A DNA stretch of 15,476 nucleotides from Christensenella sp. UBA1750 (GTDB taxonomy: Bacteria > Bacillota > Clostridia > Christensenellales > UBA1750). Made by a program: the position numbers and the translations under genes. Each line of letters begins with the position of its first letter. The first letter of the stretch is position 1. Below, piece by piece: positions 6,925 through 14,484 of this stretch. Location: contig DCHO01000056.1 in NCBI GenBank assembly GCA_002315655.1, positions 6,097-21,572 of the forward strand, given 5' to 3'. A model generated the notes under the pieces. The model made no database searches. It saw only the letters and a list, made by a program, of their open reading frames with translations, and had not been told where the DNA came from.

Positions 6925-7425
6925 ATGGCAGAAATTTTGCAGATCATTTCACTCAACTGGCCGGCGGCCATCTGTCTTTTACTGGGCTTTGTGTTTGTCG
7001 CCATTGAGCTGTTCACGCCGGGCTTCGGTGTGCCGGGTGTGCTGGGGCTTCTGCTGTTGGCGGCAGGCGTGTTCCTGGCTGCGGACAGCGTGCTGGAAGC
7101 CATCATCTTAGCCATCATCATTCTGCTGGTGCTGGTGCTCATCACTACCGTCGCCATGCACTCCGCGCAAAACGGCGCACTGGCAAAATCCCCGCTGGTG
7201 TTAAAGGAATCCGCCAACCGTCAGGACGGCTTTACCAGCGGCGAAGATTTAGGCTACTTCATGGGACATGAAGGCACCACCACCACTTTCCTGCGCCCGG
7301 TCGGCACCGCGGACTTTGACGGTGTGAAGCTGGAAGTGCTCTCCGAAGGGGAGTTCATCGAGGCCGGAACAAAGGTCAAGGTCGTCAAGGTCGAAGGGCA
7401 CAAGCTCCTCGTCCGCAAAATTTAA
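6925..7425 (+). CDS. nfeD: NfeD-family membrane protein, short form
   Basis: This 166-residue protein has three close membrane segments (about 13-30, 35-53 and 57-77). Between the first two is the family signature IELFTPGFGVPGVLG. A C-terminal OB-fold domain spans about 105-166 (GHEGTTTTFLRPVGTADFDGVKLEVLSEGEFIEAGTKVKV is its conserved core, given here only to place it: residues about 116-155). The ClpP-like protease domain of long NfeD proteins is absent. Short NfeD proteins are typically encoded beside flotillin-like genes, as here with floA 45 bp downstream, and act with them in membrane microdomains. The ribosome site GGAGG is 7 nt from the ATG. Confidence 0.9.
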   Translation: MAEILQIISLNWPAAICLLLGFVFVAIELFTPGFGVPGVLGLLLLAAGVFLAADSVLEAIILAIIILLVLVLITTVAMHSAQNGALAKSPLVLKESANRQDGFTSGEDLGYFMGHEGTTTTFLRPVGTADFDGVKLEVLSEGEFIEAGTKVKVVKVEGHKLLVRKI

Positions 7426-7470
7426 GTTTCCCAACCCCCATTTTCAACAAGCATAAGAAAGAGGTACACT

Positions 7471-8445
7471 ATGGATCCTATCATCATCGCATTTGCCGTG
7501 CTCGTTATCATCGTTATCCTGCTGGCCATCTTCTTCTCCTTCTTCCCCATCGGGCTGTGGATTTCCGCCATGGCCTCCGGCGTACACATCAAAATCTTCT
7601 CTCTGGTCGGTATGCGCATCCGCCGCATCACGCCCTCCCGTCTGGTTTATCCCTTGATTAAGGCCACGAAGGCCGGCATCAACATCTCCATCAACAAGCT
7701 GGAGGCGCACTATCTGGCCGGCGGTAATGTGGATCGCGTCATCAACGCCTTAATCGCCGCCCAGCGCGCCGACATTGATCTGGAATTTGAACGCGCCGCC
7801 GCCATCGACCTTGCCGGTCGTGACGTGCTGCAAGCCGTGCAGATGAGCGTCAATCCCAAGGTCATCGAGACCCCCGTGGTCGCCGCCATCGCCAAGGACG
7901 GCATCGAGCTGCGTGCCAAGGCCAGAGTGACCGTCCGCGCCAACATTGACAGACTGGTCGGCGGTGCCGGTGAAGAAACCATCATCGCCCGTGTCGGCGA
8001 AGGCATCGTCACCACGGTCGGTTCCGCCGAGACCCACAAGCTGGTTCTGGAAAACCCCGACATGATCTCCCGCACCGTGCTGCAGAAGGGTCTGGATGCC
8101 GGCACCGCCTTTGAAATCCTCTCCATCGACATTGCGGATGTGGACGTCGGACGCAACATCGGCGCCCAGCTGCAGACCGACCAGGCCGAGGCCGACAAAC
8201 GCATCGCCCAGGCCAAGGCCGAGGAACGCCGCGCCATGGCCGTCGCCCACGAGCAGGAAATGGTCGCCGCCGTGCAGGAAATGCGCGCCAAGGTCGTGCA
8301 GGCCGAAGCCGAAGTGCCTCTGGCTATGGCCGAAGCCCTCAAATCCGGCAAAATGGGCGTCATGGACTACTACAACATGAAGAACGTCATTGCCGACACG
8401 CAGATGCGCGACGCAATCGCGGGCACCGGCAAGTCCGACAAATAA
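7471..8445 (+). CDS. floA: Flotillin-like protein FloA
   Basis: FloA is a 324-residue membrane scaffold that forms functional membrane microdomains affecting fluidity, secretion and signalling complexes. It has a single N-terminal membrane-inserting segment (about 4-28), then an SPFH/band-7 domain with family blocks GVHIKIFSLVGMRIRRI and LEAHYLAGGNVDRVI. An Ala/Glu-rich helical region (about 225-290, with runs such as QAEADKRIAQAKAEERRAMA) mediates oligomerisation in flotillins. Length is close to the roughly 330 residues of B. subtilis FloA. The start has GAGG 6 nt upstream. The gene follows nfeD in the usual order. Confidence 0.95.
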   Translation: MDPIIIAFAVLVIIVILLAIFFSFFPIGLWISAMASGVHIKIFSLVGMRIRRITPSRLVYPLIKATKAGINISINKLEAHYLAGGNVDRVINALIAAQRADIDLEFERAAAIDLAGRDVLQAVQMSVNPKVIETPVVAAIAKDGIELRAKARVTVRANIDRLVGGAGEETIIARVGEGIVTTVGSAETHKLVLENPDMISRTVLQKGLDAGTAFEILSIDIADVDVGRNIGAQLQTDQAEADKRIAQAKAEERRAMAVAHEQEMVAAVQEMRAKVVQAEAEVPLAMAEALKSGKMGVMDYYNMKNVIADTQMRDAIAGTGKSDK

Positions 8446-8485
8446 CCGCAAAAACGAGAAACACTGATTGAAAGGAGGGGAAGTC

Positions 8486-8956
8486 ATGCAGTTTTTAGTC
8501 GTCCCGATTCTGATTCTCATTGTGATTGCAAACCTTTTGAAGAAGAAAAAGGAAGCCGAAGCAAAGGAAAAACAGGCTTCCCTCAACAGAAAGCTGGCGG
8601 AGATGGAGGCTTCTGCTTCCGCTCCCAAGGCTCCCCCCATGCAAGCCGCACCCTCCCCCGCCCGCCCGGTGCTACCCACGAAAAAGCCCCCGCAGGTGCC
8701 AAAAAAGCAAGCCGCAAAGCCTTTTATTACGGAAAAGCCCGTGACAAGTGCCGACATGGCCTACATTTCCCCCGAGGGCACGGAGCTGCATGAGGACAAG
8801 GACATCCACGGCACGCCGCACATTGCCGCCGCCCAGCCTGTGAAAGCGGAGACCAAGCCCCGCTACACCGCAGAGCAGCTGAAAAACGCCTTCATCATGA
8901 AGGAGATTCTGGATGCGCCCGTCTCCCGCCGGGAAAATCGGAGGGTATCGTTATGA
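8486..8956 (+). CDS. Membrane-anchored protein of unknown function downstream of floA
   Basis: I do not recognise a named family for this 156-residue protein. It begins with one hydrophobic segment (MQFLVVPILILIVIANLL), followed by a very basic and acidic stretch (KKKKEAEAKEKQ), a Pro/Ala-rich low-complexity linker (about 40-75), and a C-terminal helix-like motif ending in YTAEQLKNAFIMKEILDAP. That last motif resembles short C-terminal tails seen on other small Clostridia proteins. The likely topology is an N-terminal anchor with a cytoplasmic tail. The ATG at 8486 is chosen because AAAGGAGGGG sits just upstream; an in-frame TTG at 8468 precedes that ribosome site. Its stop overlaps the next gene as ATGA, which implies translational coupling to the LytTR regulator. 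Confidence 0.82.
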   Translation: MQFLVVPILILIVIANLLKKKKEAEAKEKQASLNRKLAEMEASASAPKAPPMQAAPSPARPVLPTKKPPQVPKKQAAKPFITEKPVTSADMAYISPEGTELHEDKDIHGTPHIAAAQPVKAETKPRYTAEQLKNAFIMKEILDAPVSRRENRRVSL

Positions 8957-9690
8957 ACGATCTTAGCGTGATGATCTGCGACGACGAGCCGGGAATGCGG
9001 CTCATTCTGCGCAAGCTCATCGAAAAGGCCGAGGGTTTCACCTTAATCGGCGAGGCGGAAAACGGCGAGGAAGGCTTAAAGCTCTTTGAGGAAAAGCACC
9101 CTGCCGTGGTCTTCCTGGATGTAGAAATGCCCGTGATGGGCGGCGTGGAGACCGCGCAGCGGATTCAGGACATGGACCCCCGCGCCGCGCTCATCTTCGC
9201 CACCGCCCATGAGGGCTACCGCAGCGAGGCCTTCTCGGTCTACGCCTTTGACTACCTTGTCAAGCCCTTCAAAAACGAGCGGGTGCTGGAAACCTTAGCC
9301 CGCATTCGCACGCTTCTCTCTCCCCGTATCGAGGTGCCGACCAAGCTCCCCGAAAAGCGCAAAATGCCCGGGCGGCTGATGCTCAAAACCAAGGACGGCG
9401 TTTCCTTTGTGGACGTCTCCGACATCATCCTGCTGGCGCGGGAAGACCGCCAAACGGTGCTCTACACCGAATGTGGCAGCTACTTTACCTCCGATTCCCT
9501 TTCCGACATGGAGGAAAAGCTGCCGGAGGACTTCTTCCGCTGCCACAAGTCCTACATCATCAACCTCTCCTGCATCGACTCCGTCACCCCCTATGGACGC
9601 TGGACGTATGTGGTGAAGCTCCGCGGCATCAAGGAGGACGCCCTCATCACCCACGACAAATACGAAGAATTGGAGCAGATGTTTTCCTGA
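8953..9690 (+). CDS. LytTR-family response regulator
   Basis: This 245-residue protein has a receiver domain (1-120) with an acidic pocket at Asp10/Asp11, phosphoacceptor Asp56 in FLDVEMP, switch Thr84 and conserved Lys104 in VKPF. A LytTR DNA-binding domain follows (about 140-243), with the signature FRCHKSYIINL near its centre. Such regulators usually answer to a membrane sensor kinase of the LytS/AgrC type. No kinase gene lies in this window, so the partner is encoded elsewhere or the input is the anchored protein whose gene overlaps this one by 4 nt. The start is fixed by that overlap and by GGAGG at 8939-8943 in the upstream gene. Confidence 0.92.
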   Translation: MNDLSVMICDDEPGMRLILRKLIEKAEGFTLIGEAENGEEGLKLFEEKHPAVVFLDVEMPVMGGVETAQRIQDMDPRAALIFATAHEGYRSEAFSVYAFDYLVKPFKNERVLETLARIRTLLSPRIEVPTKLPEKRKMPGRLMLKTKDGVSFVDVSDIILLAREDRQTVLYTECGSYFTSDSLSDMEEKLPEDFFRCHKSYIINLSCIDSVTPYGRWTYVVKLRGIKEDALITHDKYEELEQMFS

Positions 9691-9708
9691 TCCATTCTTC
9701 ACAAAAAA

Positions 9709-9744
9709 GGAAGTGCCGTGCAAGTCCGTTTGCACGGTTCTTCC
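9709..9744. terminator. Stem-loop between lytTR gene and LOG gene
   Basis: CCGTGCAA (9716-9723) pairs perfectly with TTGCACGG (9730-9737) around GTCCGT. The outer stem GGAAG (9709-9713) pairs with CTTCC (9740-9744). There is no proper T-run, so it may be a weak terminator or an mRNA processing or stability element rather than a full stop. Confidence 0.4.
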
Positions 9745-9849
9745 GCATTACACGGAAAAACATCGGAGAATGAAGAACCCCACCCGAATAATCAATTCTA
9801 TCCATCATTTCATTTGCCTGACAGTGAAAGGAAAGGAAAGGAACTTATT

Positions 9850-10404
9850 ATGGCCTGTATTTGCGTTTACGGTGCGGCAAGCGACCGCATCAACAAGGAC
9901 TACATTCAGTCTGTCGAGCATCTTGGACAGCTCATCGCAGAGCACAACCACAGCATCATCTACGGCGCGGGCGCGTCAGGGCTCATGGGCGCAGTTGCCC
10001 GGGGCATGACCGCCGCCGGAGGGCACGTCATCGGCGTGACCCCGCACTTCATGCACAAGTTTGAGCCGGTCTACGGCTGCACGGAGATCATCGACACCGA
10101 GACCATGGCGGAGCGCAAGAGCGTGATGGAGTCCCGTGCGGACGCCTTCATCGTCGTGCCCGGCGGCATCGGCACCTTTGACGAGTTCTTCCAGATTCTG
10201 ACCCTAAAAGAGCTGGATCAGCTGGGCAGCAAGCCCATCGTGCTGCTCAACATCGACCGCTATTTTGACGAATTGCACACCATGATGAAGGCCGCCCATG
10301 CCAAGGGCTTCCTGCGTGAAAAGGTCATGTCCCTCTTTGCCGTCTGCGACACCCCCGAAGAAGCGCTGTCCGTCATCGAAGCCCAGCTTGCCGCCAACGC
10401 CTGA
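9850..10404 (+). CDS. LOG-family nucleotide 5'-monophosphate phosphoribohydrolase
   Basis: This 184-residue enzyme belongs to the LOG/YvdD (TIGR00730) family, which cleaves the N-glycosidic bond of nucleoside monophosphates to release a base and ribose-5-phosphate. Cytokinin riboside phosphates are the classic substrates, and the bacterial role is often unclear. The Rossmann-type core shows YGAGASGLMG (38-47; usually GGG at the first glycines) and the two catalytic blocks MAERK (86-90) and PGGIGTFDE (104-112). The ATG at 9850 is chosen because the protein then starts at the family N-terminus MACICVYGAAS. It is preceded by a purine-rich AGGAAAGGAAAGG stretch. An in-frame ATG at 9718 lies in the upstream hairpin and adds unrelated residues. 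A strong terminator follows the stop. Confidence 0.92.
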   Translation: MACICVYGAASDRINKDYIQSVEHLGQLIAEHNHSIIYGAGASGLMGAVARGMTAAGGHVIGVTPHFMHKFEPVYGCTEIIDTETMAERKSVMESRADAFIVVPGGIGTFDEFFQILTLKELDQLGSKPIVLLNIDRYFDELHTMMKAAHAKGFLREKVMSLFAVCDTPEEALSVIEAQLAANA

Positions 10405-10423
10405 TTCGGACAACCAAACACAC

Positions 10424-10460
10424 AAAAAGCCGAAACGCATCTGCGCGCTTCGGCTTTTTT
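10424..10460. terminator. Bidirectional intrinsic terminator between convergent genes
   Basis: AAAAAGCCGAA (10424-10434) pairs with TTCGGCTTTTTT (10449-10460). It has an A-run on one side and a T-run on the other, so it can end the LOG transcript and also the glycoside hydrolase transcript arriving from the right. Confidence 0.9.
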
Positions 10461-10516
10461 AAGTTCATCACGGAAATTGGAGATAAGGTAATAAAGCGTA
10501 TCAAAGAAACCGCAAA

Positions 10517-12823
10517 TCAGCATTTGCCGTCCAGACACCACATTTTCGTCTCGCCTTTTAGCATCTTAACCTCGATATGGTCTACATTGTGGCCGTAGAA
10601 GGTCTTTTCGTAGACTTCAAAGGGGGAACAGGGGCGTTTGAAGGTAATTTGTTTTGTGCCGTCCTCCTTGGCATGGAGCGTGATAAAATGTTCGTTTGCA
10701 AACAAAGCGTCATCGGTATGCAGGAAGAGATGGCAGCCGGCCCACTGCGCGATCGAGGCGATTAAGTCGCTGCGCAGCACCTGCGCCGCGCAATAGACAC
10801 TGGTGAAGCCCTGCTTTTCGGTCATAGCCATCGCCACATCACCCGTTTGGCAGTAGCGCCCCAGCGCAACCGCATCGGGATCGTCGATGGAGAACAGCGG
10901 GGAGACATAAGCCGGGGGCAGAACCGACGGGCCGATCCAGTAGCTTGTGTGGATGTCCCGGTCAATGTAGCCGTAGCGGATGCGGGCGCTTGCTCCCGAA
11001 AGCATGGGATGCGCGTCCGGCGATACGCGGAAATGCGGGTAATACAGTCCGTTGTGCCGGCAAACCTTCATGCCAACGGTCTTTTCGATATTGGAGACAT
11101 CCATGACGGTTTCCGCATCGGGGTTCACATAGCCCGGCGCATACAGCCAGATCACGGTGGCGTGGTTCCTTCGCGCCTTTGCGAAAACCGCCTCCCGCTC
11201 CGCATCGGTGAGGTGATACTGGTTGATCATCAGATAAACCTTGTAATCCGGCATCGCGGGATGGGAAAGATCGTTGTGAAAGTAGTAATCCACCGGGGCA
11301 CCGATGCGGCTTAGTTCCGTGGTGCGCACCCATTCGCAGACCAGTCTGTTGACAGCCAGCGAGACATTGTGAATGCTCTCCGTGTCGTAGATCACGGCAA
11401 TCTCATTGCGTTTGGTGCGCTCCGATTCATAGGCAAACTTTGCAACCTCCTGCTGACGGCGGAACAGAGAAAGAATGTCGGGATCGTCATACCAATCCCC
11501 GGCCATATCGAACCACCAGGCCTGAATGTCCTCGCACAAGTCCTGCCCGAAATCGCGTTTGAGCGTGGTAAGCACATCCTCTATGGTATCCAGTTGGCAT
11601 CCGAAACGCTGCATCCAGAGGTCGGATTTGTGGGTGATGGAGTCGTCCTCATTGATGAAGATCATGTTCCGCAGCCGGAAAGAATCCTGCATTTCGCGCT
11701 TGGCGATGTAACCGCCGGGTTCGCGGTTGTGGTAGCAGCCGGGAGCCGCGAGAAAATCCACCACACCGCTGTCCAGTATAAGGCGCGTCGCATTGGTCGT
11801 GGCAATGTCGAAATATTCCGTGCTGCCATACGAGCCGTAAAACGCCCCTACCAGCAGATCGGGAAAACGCACCTTGAGCGACTGTGCAAAGCGCACGATC
11901 ATTTTTGCTACGGCGGCGTGCCAGGCGTCGTAGAAGTCCGCCACATGAGCGTATCGGTTCATGTTCAGGAAAACGCCCGCGCTGGGCGCATCGGGATCAA
12001 AAACCTTAACCGGGTCTTTGGAACGTCCGCGGGAAAGCTCCGCAAGAAAGCGGCTGTCTGCGGCGGTGACAAAATCGCGCTCCTCGATTGTGGGAATAAT
12101 AGGATGCTCAAAGCTTGCGTCGGGGCGCTTCCAGGCTTTCCGCAGGGCATCCTCGGTTCCGTATTTTTCTTTCAGATATTGAGAATACGCCTTGCGGAAG
12201 GGCTCGGAGAAATCGCCGTAGGTTCCGTCAGGATTTACCAGCGAAATCGGGTAATACCATTCGCTGGTGCCGCCGGCGCAGAGGAAGAAACCGATCACCC
12301 GGTCAAAATACGGGGAGGCGGTAAGTGCGGCAAAGTATTCCTCTAACGCTTCTTGGGCGGCGTCGTACCAAGCCTCCGAGCACAAAGACGGGCAGCCCTC
12401 CACCGCCTCGCCCCGGCTGATGGTGGTGACGCGGGTGGGACGGTGCGTTCCGTCCGAGAAGGTGACCATTTCGGAAGGATGGGCGTTGAGCCACTCCGGC
12501 GGCGGCGCGACATTGAGGCGCAGCATCACATAAGCCTCCGGGATCTCATCCAACAGAAGCTGCATCATCTTAAAGGTGTACTCTACCCCGTTTTCCGGGA
12601 GCGGTTCCGTGCCCTCGCAGAACGGGTAATCCTCTACTTTATTGCCGGGGTTGTTCCAGTTTGTCGTGGTGCTGATATAAAAAATGCGGAATCCCGCCTC
12701 GCCTAAGGCTTTCAGATACTCCCTTTTGTAGGTGCGAACCGTCATGGTCATCGGCGGGAAGGCTTTTCCGTCGATCATGATGGCCGGCTCGCCATGGTAT
12801 CGCTCCACACGGCAGATAGGCAT
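10517..12823 (-). CDS. Clan GH-A glycoside hydrolase, GH42-like (putative beta-galactosidase type)
   Basis: This 768-residue protein has no signal peptide, so it probably acts on an imported oligosaccharide or glycoside. The first 400 residues or so look like a retaining-enzyme TIM barrel. AIMIDGKAFPP (14-24) is a typical N-terminal strand of GH42-like proteins. CAGGTSEWYYP (182-192) offers Glu188 as likely acid/base, and MIFINEDD (387-394) offers Glu392 as likely nucleophile. A Rossmann-like trimerisation or GATase-like domain fits about 470-680 (EIAVIYDTESIHNVSLA onward), followed by a small beta domain. The start MPICRVERYHGEP is chosen because GAAGGAGG lies 8 nt upstream. The frame extends 41 codons further, but those would run through the promoter. 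It is a single-gene unit, convergent with the LOG gene. The exact GH family and substrate are not certain. Confidence 0.75.
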   Translation of the reverse strand: MPICRVERYHGEPAIMIDGKAFPPMTMTVRTYKREYLKALGEAGFRIFYISTTTNWNNPGNKVEDYPFCEGTEPLPENGVEYTFKMMQLLLDEIPEAYVMLRLNVAPPPEWLNAHPSEMVTFSDGTHRPTRVTTISRGEAVEGCPSLCSEAWYDAAQEALEEYFAALTASPYFDRVIGFFLCAGGTSEWYYPISLVNPDGTYGDFSEPFRKAYSQYLKEKYGTEDALRKAWKRPDASFEHPIIPTIEERDFVTAADSRFLAELSRGRSKDPVKVFDPDAPSAGVFLNMNRYAHVADFYDAWHAAVAKMIVRFAQSLKVRFPDLLVGAFYGSYGSTEYFDIATTNATRLILDSGVVDFLAAPGCYHNREPGGYIAKREMQDSFRLRNMIFINEDDSITHKSDLWMQRFGCQLDTIEDVLTTLKRDFGQDLCEDIQAWWFDMAGDWYDDPDILSLFRRQQEVAKFAYESERTKRNEIAVIYDTESIHNVSLAVNRLVCEWVRTTELSRIGAPVDYYFHNDLSHPAMPDYKVYLMINQYHLTDAEREAVFAKARRNHATVIWLYAPGYVNPDAETVMDVSNIEKTVGMKVCRHNGLYYPHFRVSPDAHPMLSGASARIRYGYIDRDIHTSYWIGPSVLPPAYVSPLFSIDDPDAVALGRYCQTGDVAMAMTEKQGFTSVYCAAQVLRSDLIASIAQWAGCHLFLHTDDALFANEHFITLHAKEDGTKQITFKRPCSPFEVYEKTFYGHNVDHIEVKMLKGETKMWCLDGKC

Positions 12824-12853
12824 AGACGCATCCTCCTTCATTACTTTGCCGTC

Positions 12854-12882
12854 ATTGTATCGCAAACCCATCCATTTTTCAA
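12854..12882 (-). promoter_or_regulatory. sigmaA promoter of the glycoside hydrolase gene
   Basis: On the minus strand, TTGAAA (12882-12877), a 17-bp spacer and TACAAT (12859-12854) form a near-consensus promoter. Transcription would start near 12847, about 24 nt before the ATG at 12823. This supports the shorter start for the hydrolase. Confidence 0.75.
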
Positions 12883-12945
12883 GCCTTATCATGCAAGTGT
12901 CGGAGCGAACGCACATTTTATAAGATGTATAACGGCACATAATCA

Positions 12946-12974
12946 TTTACACGAGGACGGAAAAAAGGTAGAAT
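12946..12974 (+). promoter_or_regulatory. sigmaA promoter of the AEC permease gene
   Basis: TTTACA (12946-12951), a 17-bp spacer and TAGAAT (12969-12974) precede the permease ATG by about 30 bp. Between this and the divergent hydrolase promoter lies a near-palindrome, CATTTTATAAGATG (12914-12927, symmetric as CATnTTATAAnATG), which could be a shared operator. Confidence 0.7.
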
Positions 12975-13004
12975 AGCCTTATCGAAACAGCGAGGTGATC
13001 TTAC

Positions 13005-13958
13005 ATGGCAAGCGCGGCAGCACTTCTGAAAATTCTCGCCCAGCTTTTTCTGCTCATGTCGGCGGGATTCATCTTCCGAAAAATCAAAATCCTCGAGGCC
13101 AAGGGGCGCAAGCTCATCACCGCCATTGTGATGAACTTTTTTCTCCCCTGCAGCATCCTCAAATCCTTCATCGGCGCTCTCGATTCCGTTTCTCTCGAAT
13201 CCATGGCGGCTATCGTCGGAATCTCCCTCGGAATCTCCCTCCTCGGGATTCTGATCGGACTGATCTTCCGCATAAAGAAGGCAGACGGAGCTTTGGATCG
13301 CGGCACAAACACCGTGATTCGCTACGGATTGATCTGTTCCAATGTCACCTTCATGGGCATTCCTCTCATCTCCGCCCTCTTTGGCAATTCGGGTCTCATT
13401 CTCTGGAGCATCTACATGATTCCCTTCCGCATCGTCATGTGGACTTACGGTACAGGTATGTTCACACGCCCAAAGGCAAATGAGATTCTCAAAAAATTCC
13501 TTCTCTCCCCCAGCATCTTATCTACCGCGCTTGGCATTCTTCTCATGTTCATGCGCGTCACGCTGCCCGATTTTCTGACAAGCACCCTTTCCTCCGGCGG
13601 CGCTGCCGTCACCCCGCTGACCATGCTCGTCATCGGCAGCCTGCTGGCAGAGTCCAAGCCCTCGGAAGTTTTCAACAAGCACTCCGTTGCCGCATCCGGT
13701 GTCAGGCTTATCGTGATGCCGATAATCGTGCTTGCCGTCACATCTGCCCTCAAATTCGACCCTCTCGTCGTCGGCGTCAGCACCGTCCTTGCAGGGATGC
13801 CCTACGCCACCACCACCGCGATGTTTGCGGAACAGTACGACTGCAACGCAGGGCTCGCGGCGCAGTGTGTCTTCGTGACGACCCTGCTCAGCGCCATCAC
13901 CGTCACCATTCTTATGATCCTGTTCAATCTCATCTATCCGGGAATCATTCTTACATGA
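13005..13958 (+). CDS. AEC-family (auxin efflux carrier/membrane transport protein) permease
   Basis: This 317-residue integral membrane protein has about ten hydrophobic segments in two similar halves. It shows family features such as the N-terminal FLLMSAGFIFRK, NFFLPCSILKSF in the first half, and the late block VSTVLAGMPYATTTAMFAEQY. AEC proteins transport small organic acids such as malate, or other metabolites, across the membrane; the substrate here is unknown. GAGGTGATC sits 5-6 nt before the ATG. Divergent placement from the glycoside hydrolase is suggestive but does not show shared function. Codon use is more mixed at third positions than in the pot and floA genes. A strong hairpin follows the stop. 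Confidence 0.92.
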   Translation: MASAAALLKILAQLFLLMSAGFIFRKIKILEAKGRKLITAIVMNFFLPCSILKSFIGALDSVSLESMAAIVGISLGISLLGILIGLIFRIKKADGALDRGTNTVIRYGLICSNVTFMGIPLISALFGNSGLILWSIYMIPFRIVMWTYGTGMFTRPKANEILKKFLLSPSILSTALGILLMFMRVTLPDFLTSTLSSGGAAVTPLTMLVIGSLLAESKPSEVFNKHSVAASGVRLIVMPIIVLAVTSALKFDPLVVGVSTVLAGMPYATTTAMFAEQYDCNAGLAAQCVFVTTLLSAITVTILMILFNLIYPGIILT

Positions 13959-13993
13959 TCGTCAAGGGCATCAGGTGTTGAAACCGTTCTCGT

Positions 13994-14049
13994 GAACAGT
14001 CAAACGCCCGCGGCATCGGAATTTCCGATAGCTGCGGGCTTCGCTGTTC
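13994..14049 (+). terminator. Large hairpin, probable terminator after the AEC gene
   Basis: GCCCGC (14006-14011) pairs with GCGGGC (14034-14039). The stem continues inward through GC/GC and ATCGGA/TCCGAT around ATT. An outer GAACAG (13994-13999) can pair with CTGTTC (14044-14049). A T-rich but interrupted tail follows (TTCTGTTATAATTT). The hairpin is very stable although the U-tract is imperfect. Confidence 0.7.
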
Positions 14050-14105
14050 TGTTATAATTTAATCGCTTGCTTTACAGCAGCTTTCTTTTGAATCTTTTAA
14101 AAATA

Positions 14106-14246
14106 CAAATAGCAAAATATGTTGACTATTACAACAACAGACGCATCCAAACAAAAACAAAACGGATGCCTCCCTCCAAATTTAGGGAAACATCCATGGT
14201 GCAAAACCAACTGCGAATTTGGTGTCCGGTTTTTTGGTACATACCA
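14106..14246 (+). pseudogene. 3' remnant of an IS3-family transposase (OrfB) with right terminal end
   Basis: Codons from 14106 read QIAKYVDYYNNRRIQTKTKR followed by MPPSKFRE, the typical C-terminal end of IS3-type OrfB integrase-fold transposases (YIxYYNxxRIQ then P..YR). Everything upstream, including the catalytic DDE residues, is missing. The fragment ends at an IS-like terminus: read on the minus strand from 14246 it begins TGGTATGTACCAAAAAACCG and continues GACACC, matching the TG start and A-rich, GGACA-containing inverted repeats of IS3/IS150-type elements. No left end was found between the AEC terminator and the fragment. It is a truncated, inactive relic. Confidence 0.75.
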
Positions 14247-14284
14247 CTCTCCTTATACTTCTGCCGCAATCAACTTGATCGAAA

Positions 14285-14355
14285 AACATAAAAATACCCC
14301 CGAAAAGTATGTCTCAGCTCAAGCACTTAAGCTGTTTTCAGTCTTCTTTTCGGGG
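14285..14355 (-). terminator. Minus-strand terminator with long stem, at the end of the 48-codon ORF
   Basis: On the minus strand CCCCGAAAAG (14355-14346) pairs with CTTTTCGGGG (14307-14298). A nested hairpin CAGCT/AGCTG (14315-14334) lies inside, and a T-rich tail GTATTTTTATGTTTTTC follows the stem. The upstream arm lies within the last codons of the minus-strand ORF. Confidence 0.55.
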
Positions 14356-14484
14356 ATTATCTGATTTGTTATCTACAGCCTTATATATTATTGATGTTCT
14401 AAGCATTTCGCCTATCATTACGGCATTGTTTAACTCTTTTTGACAGTTTTTCTCTATATCTTCCTGCTTTTTGCTCCGCACCAT
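14338..14484 (-). CDS. Small ORF of unknown function (48 codons)
   Basis: From ATG at 14484 the minus strand encodes a 48-residue, charged, helix-prone peptide. It starts MVRSKKQEDIEKNCQKELNN and continues AVMIGEMLRTSIIYKAVDNK to a polar end SDNPRKED. I recognise no family. No clear ribosome site precedes the ATG. The frame stays open upstream for 20 codons without a better start until stop codons near 14545, so it may be the 3' part of a decayed gene. A terminator-like hairpin overlaps its end in the right orientation, which supports transcription on this strand. A competing open frame runs antisense. Confidence 0.4.
   Translation of the reverse strand: MVRSKKQEDIEKNCQKELNNAVMIGEMLRTSIIYKAVDNKSDNPRKED

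Noticed and set aside
7750..8757. 335-codon minus-strand open frame
   Set aside because: It is antisense to floA and the following gene, is Gly/His/Asp-rich in the way GC-rich shadows are, and lacks a ribosome site.
9718..9849. Upstream in-frame ATG for the LOG gene
   Set aside because: It falls within a stem-loop and adds 44 residues with no family similarity. The family N-terminus begins at 9850.
11369..12346. 325-codon plus-strand open frame inside the glycoside hydrolase gene
   Set aside because: It is a shadow of the minus-strand hydrolase, which has family motifs, a promoter and a ribosome site.
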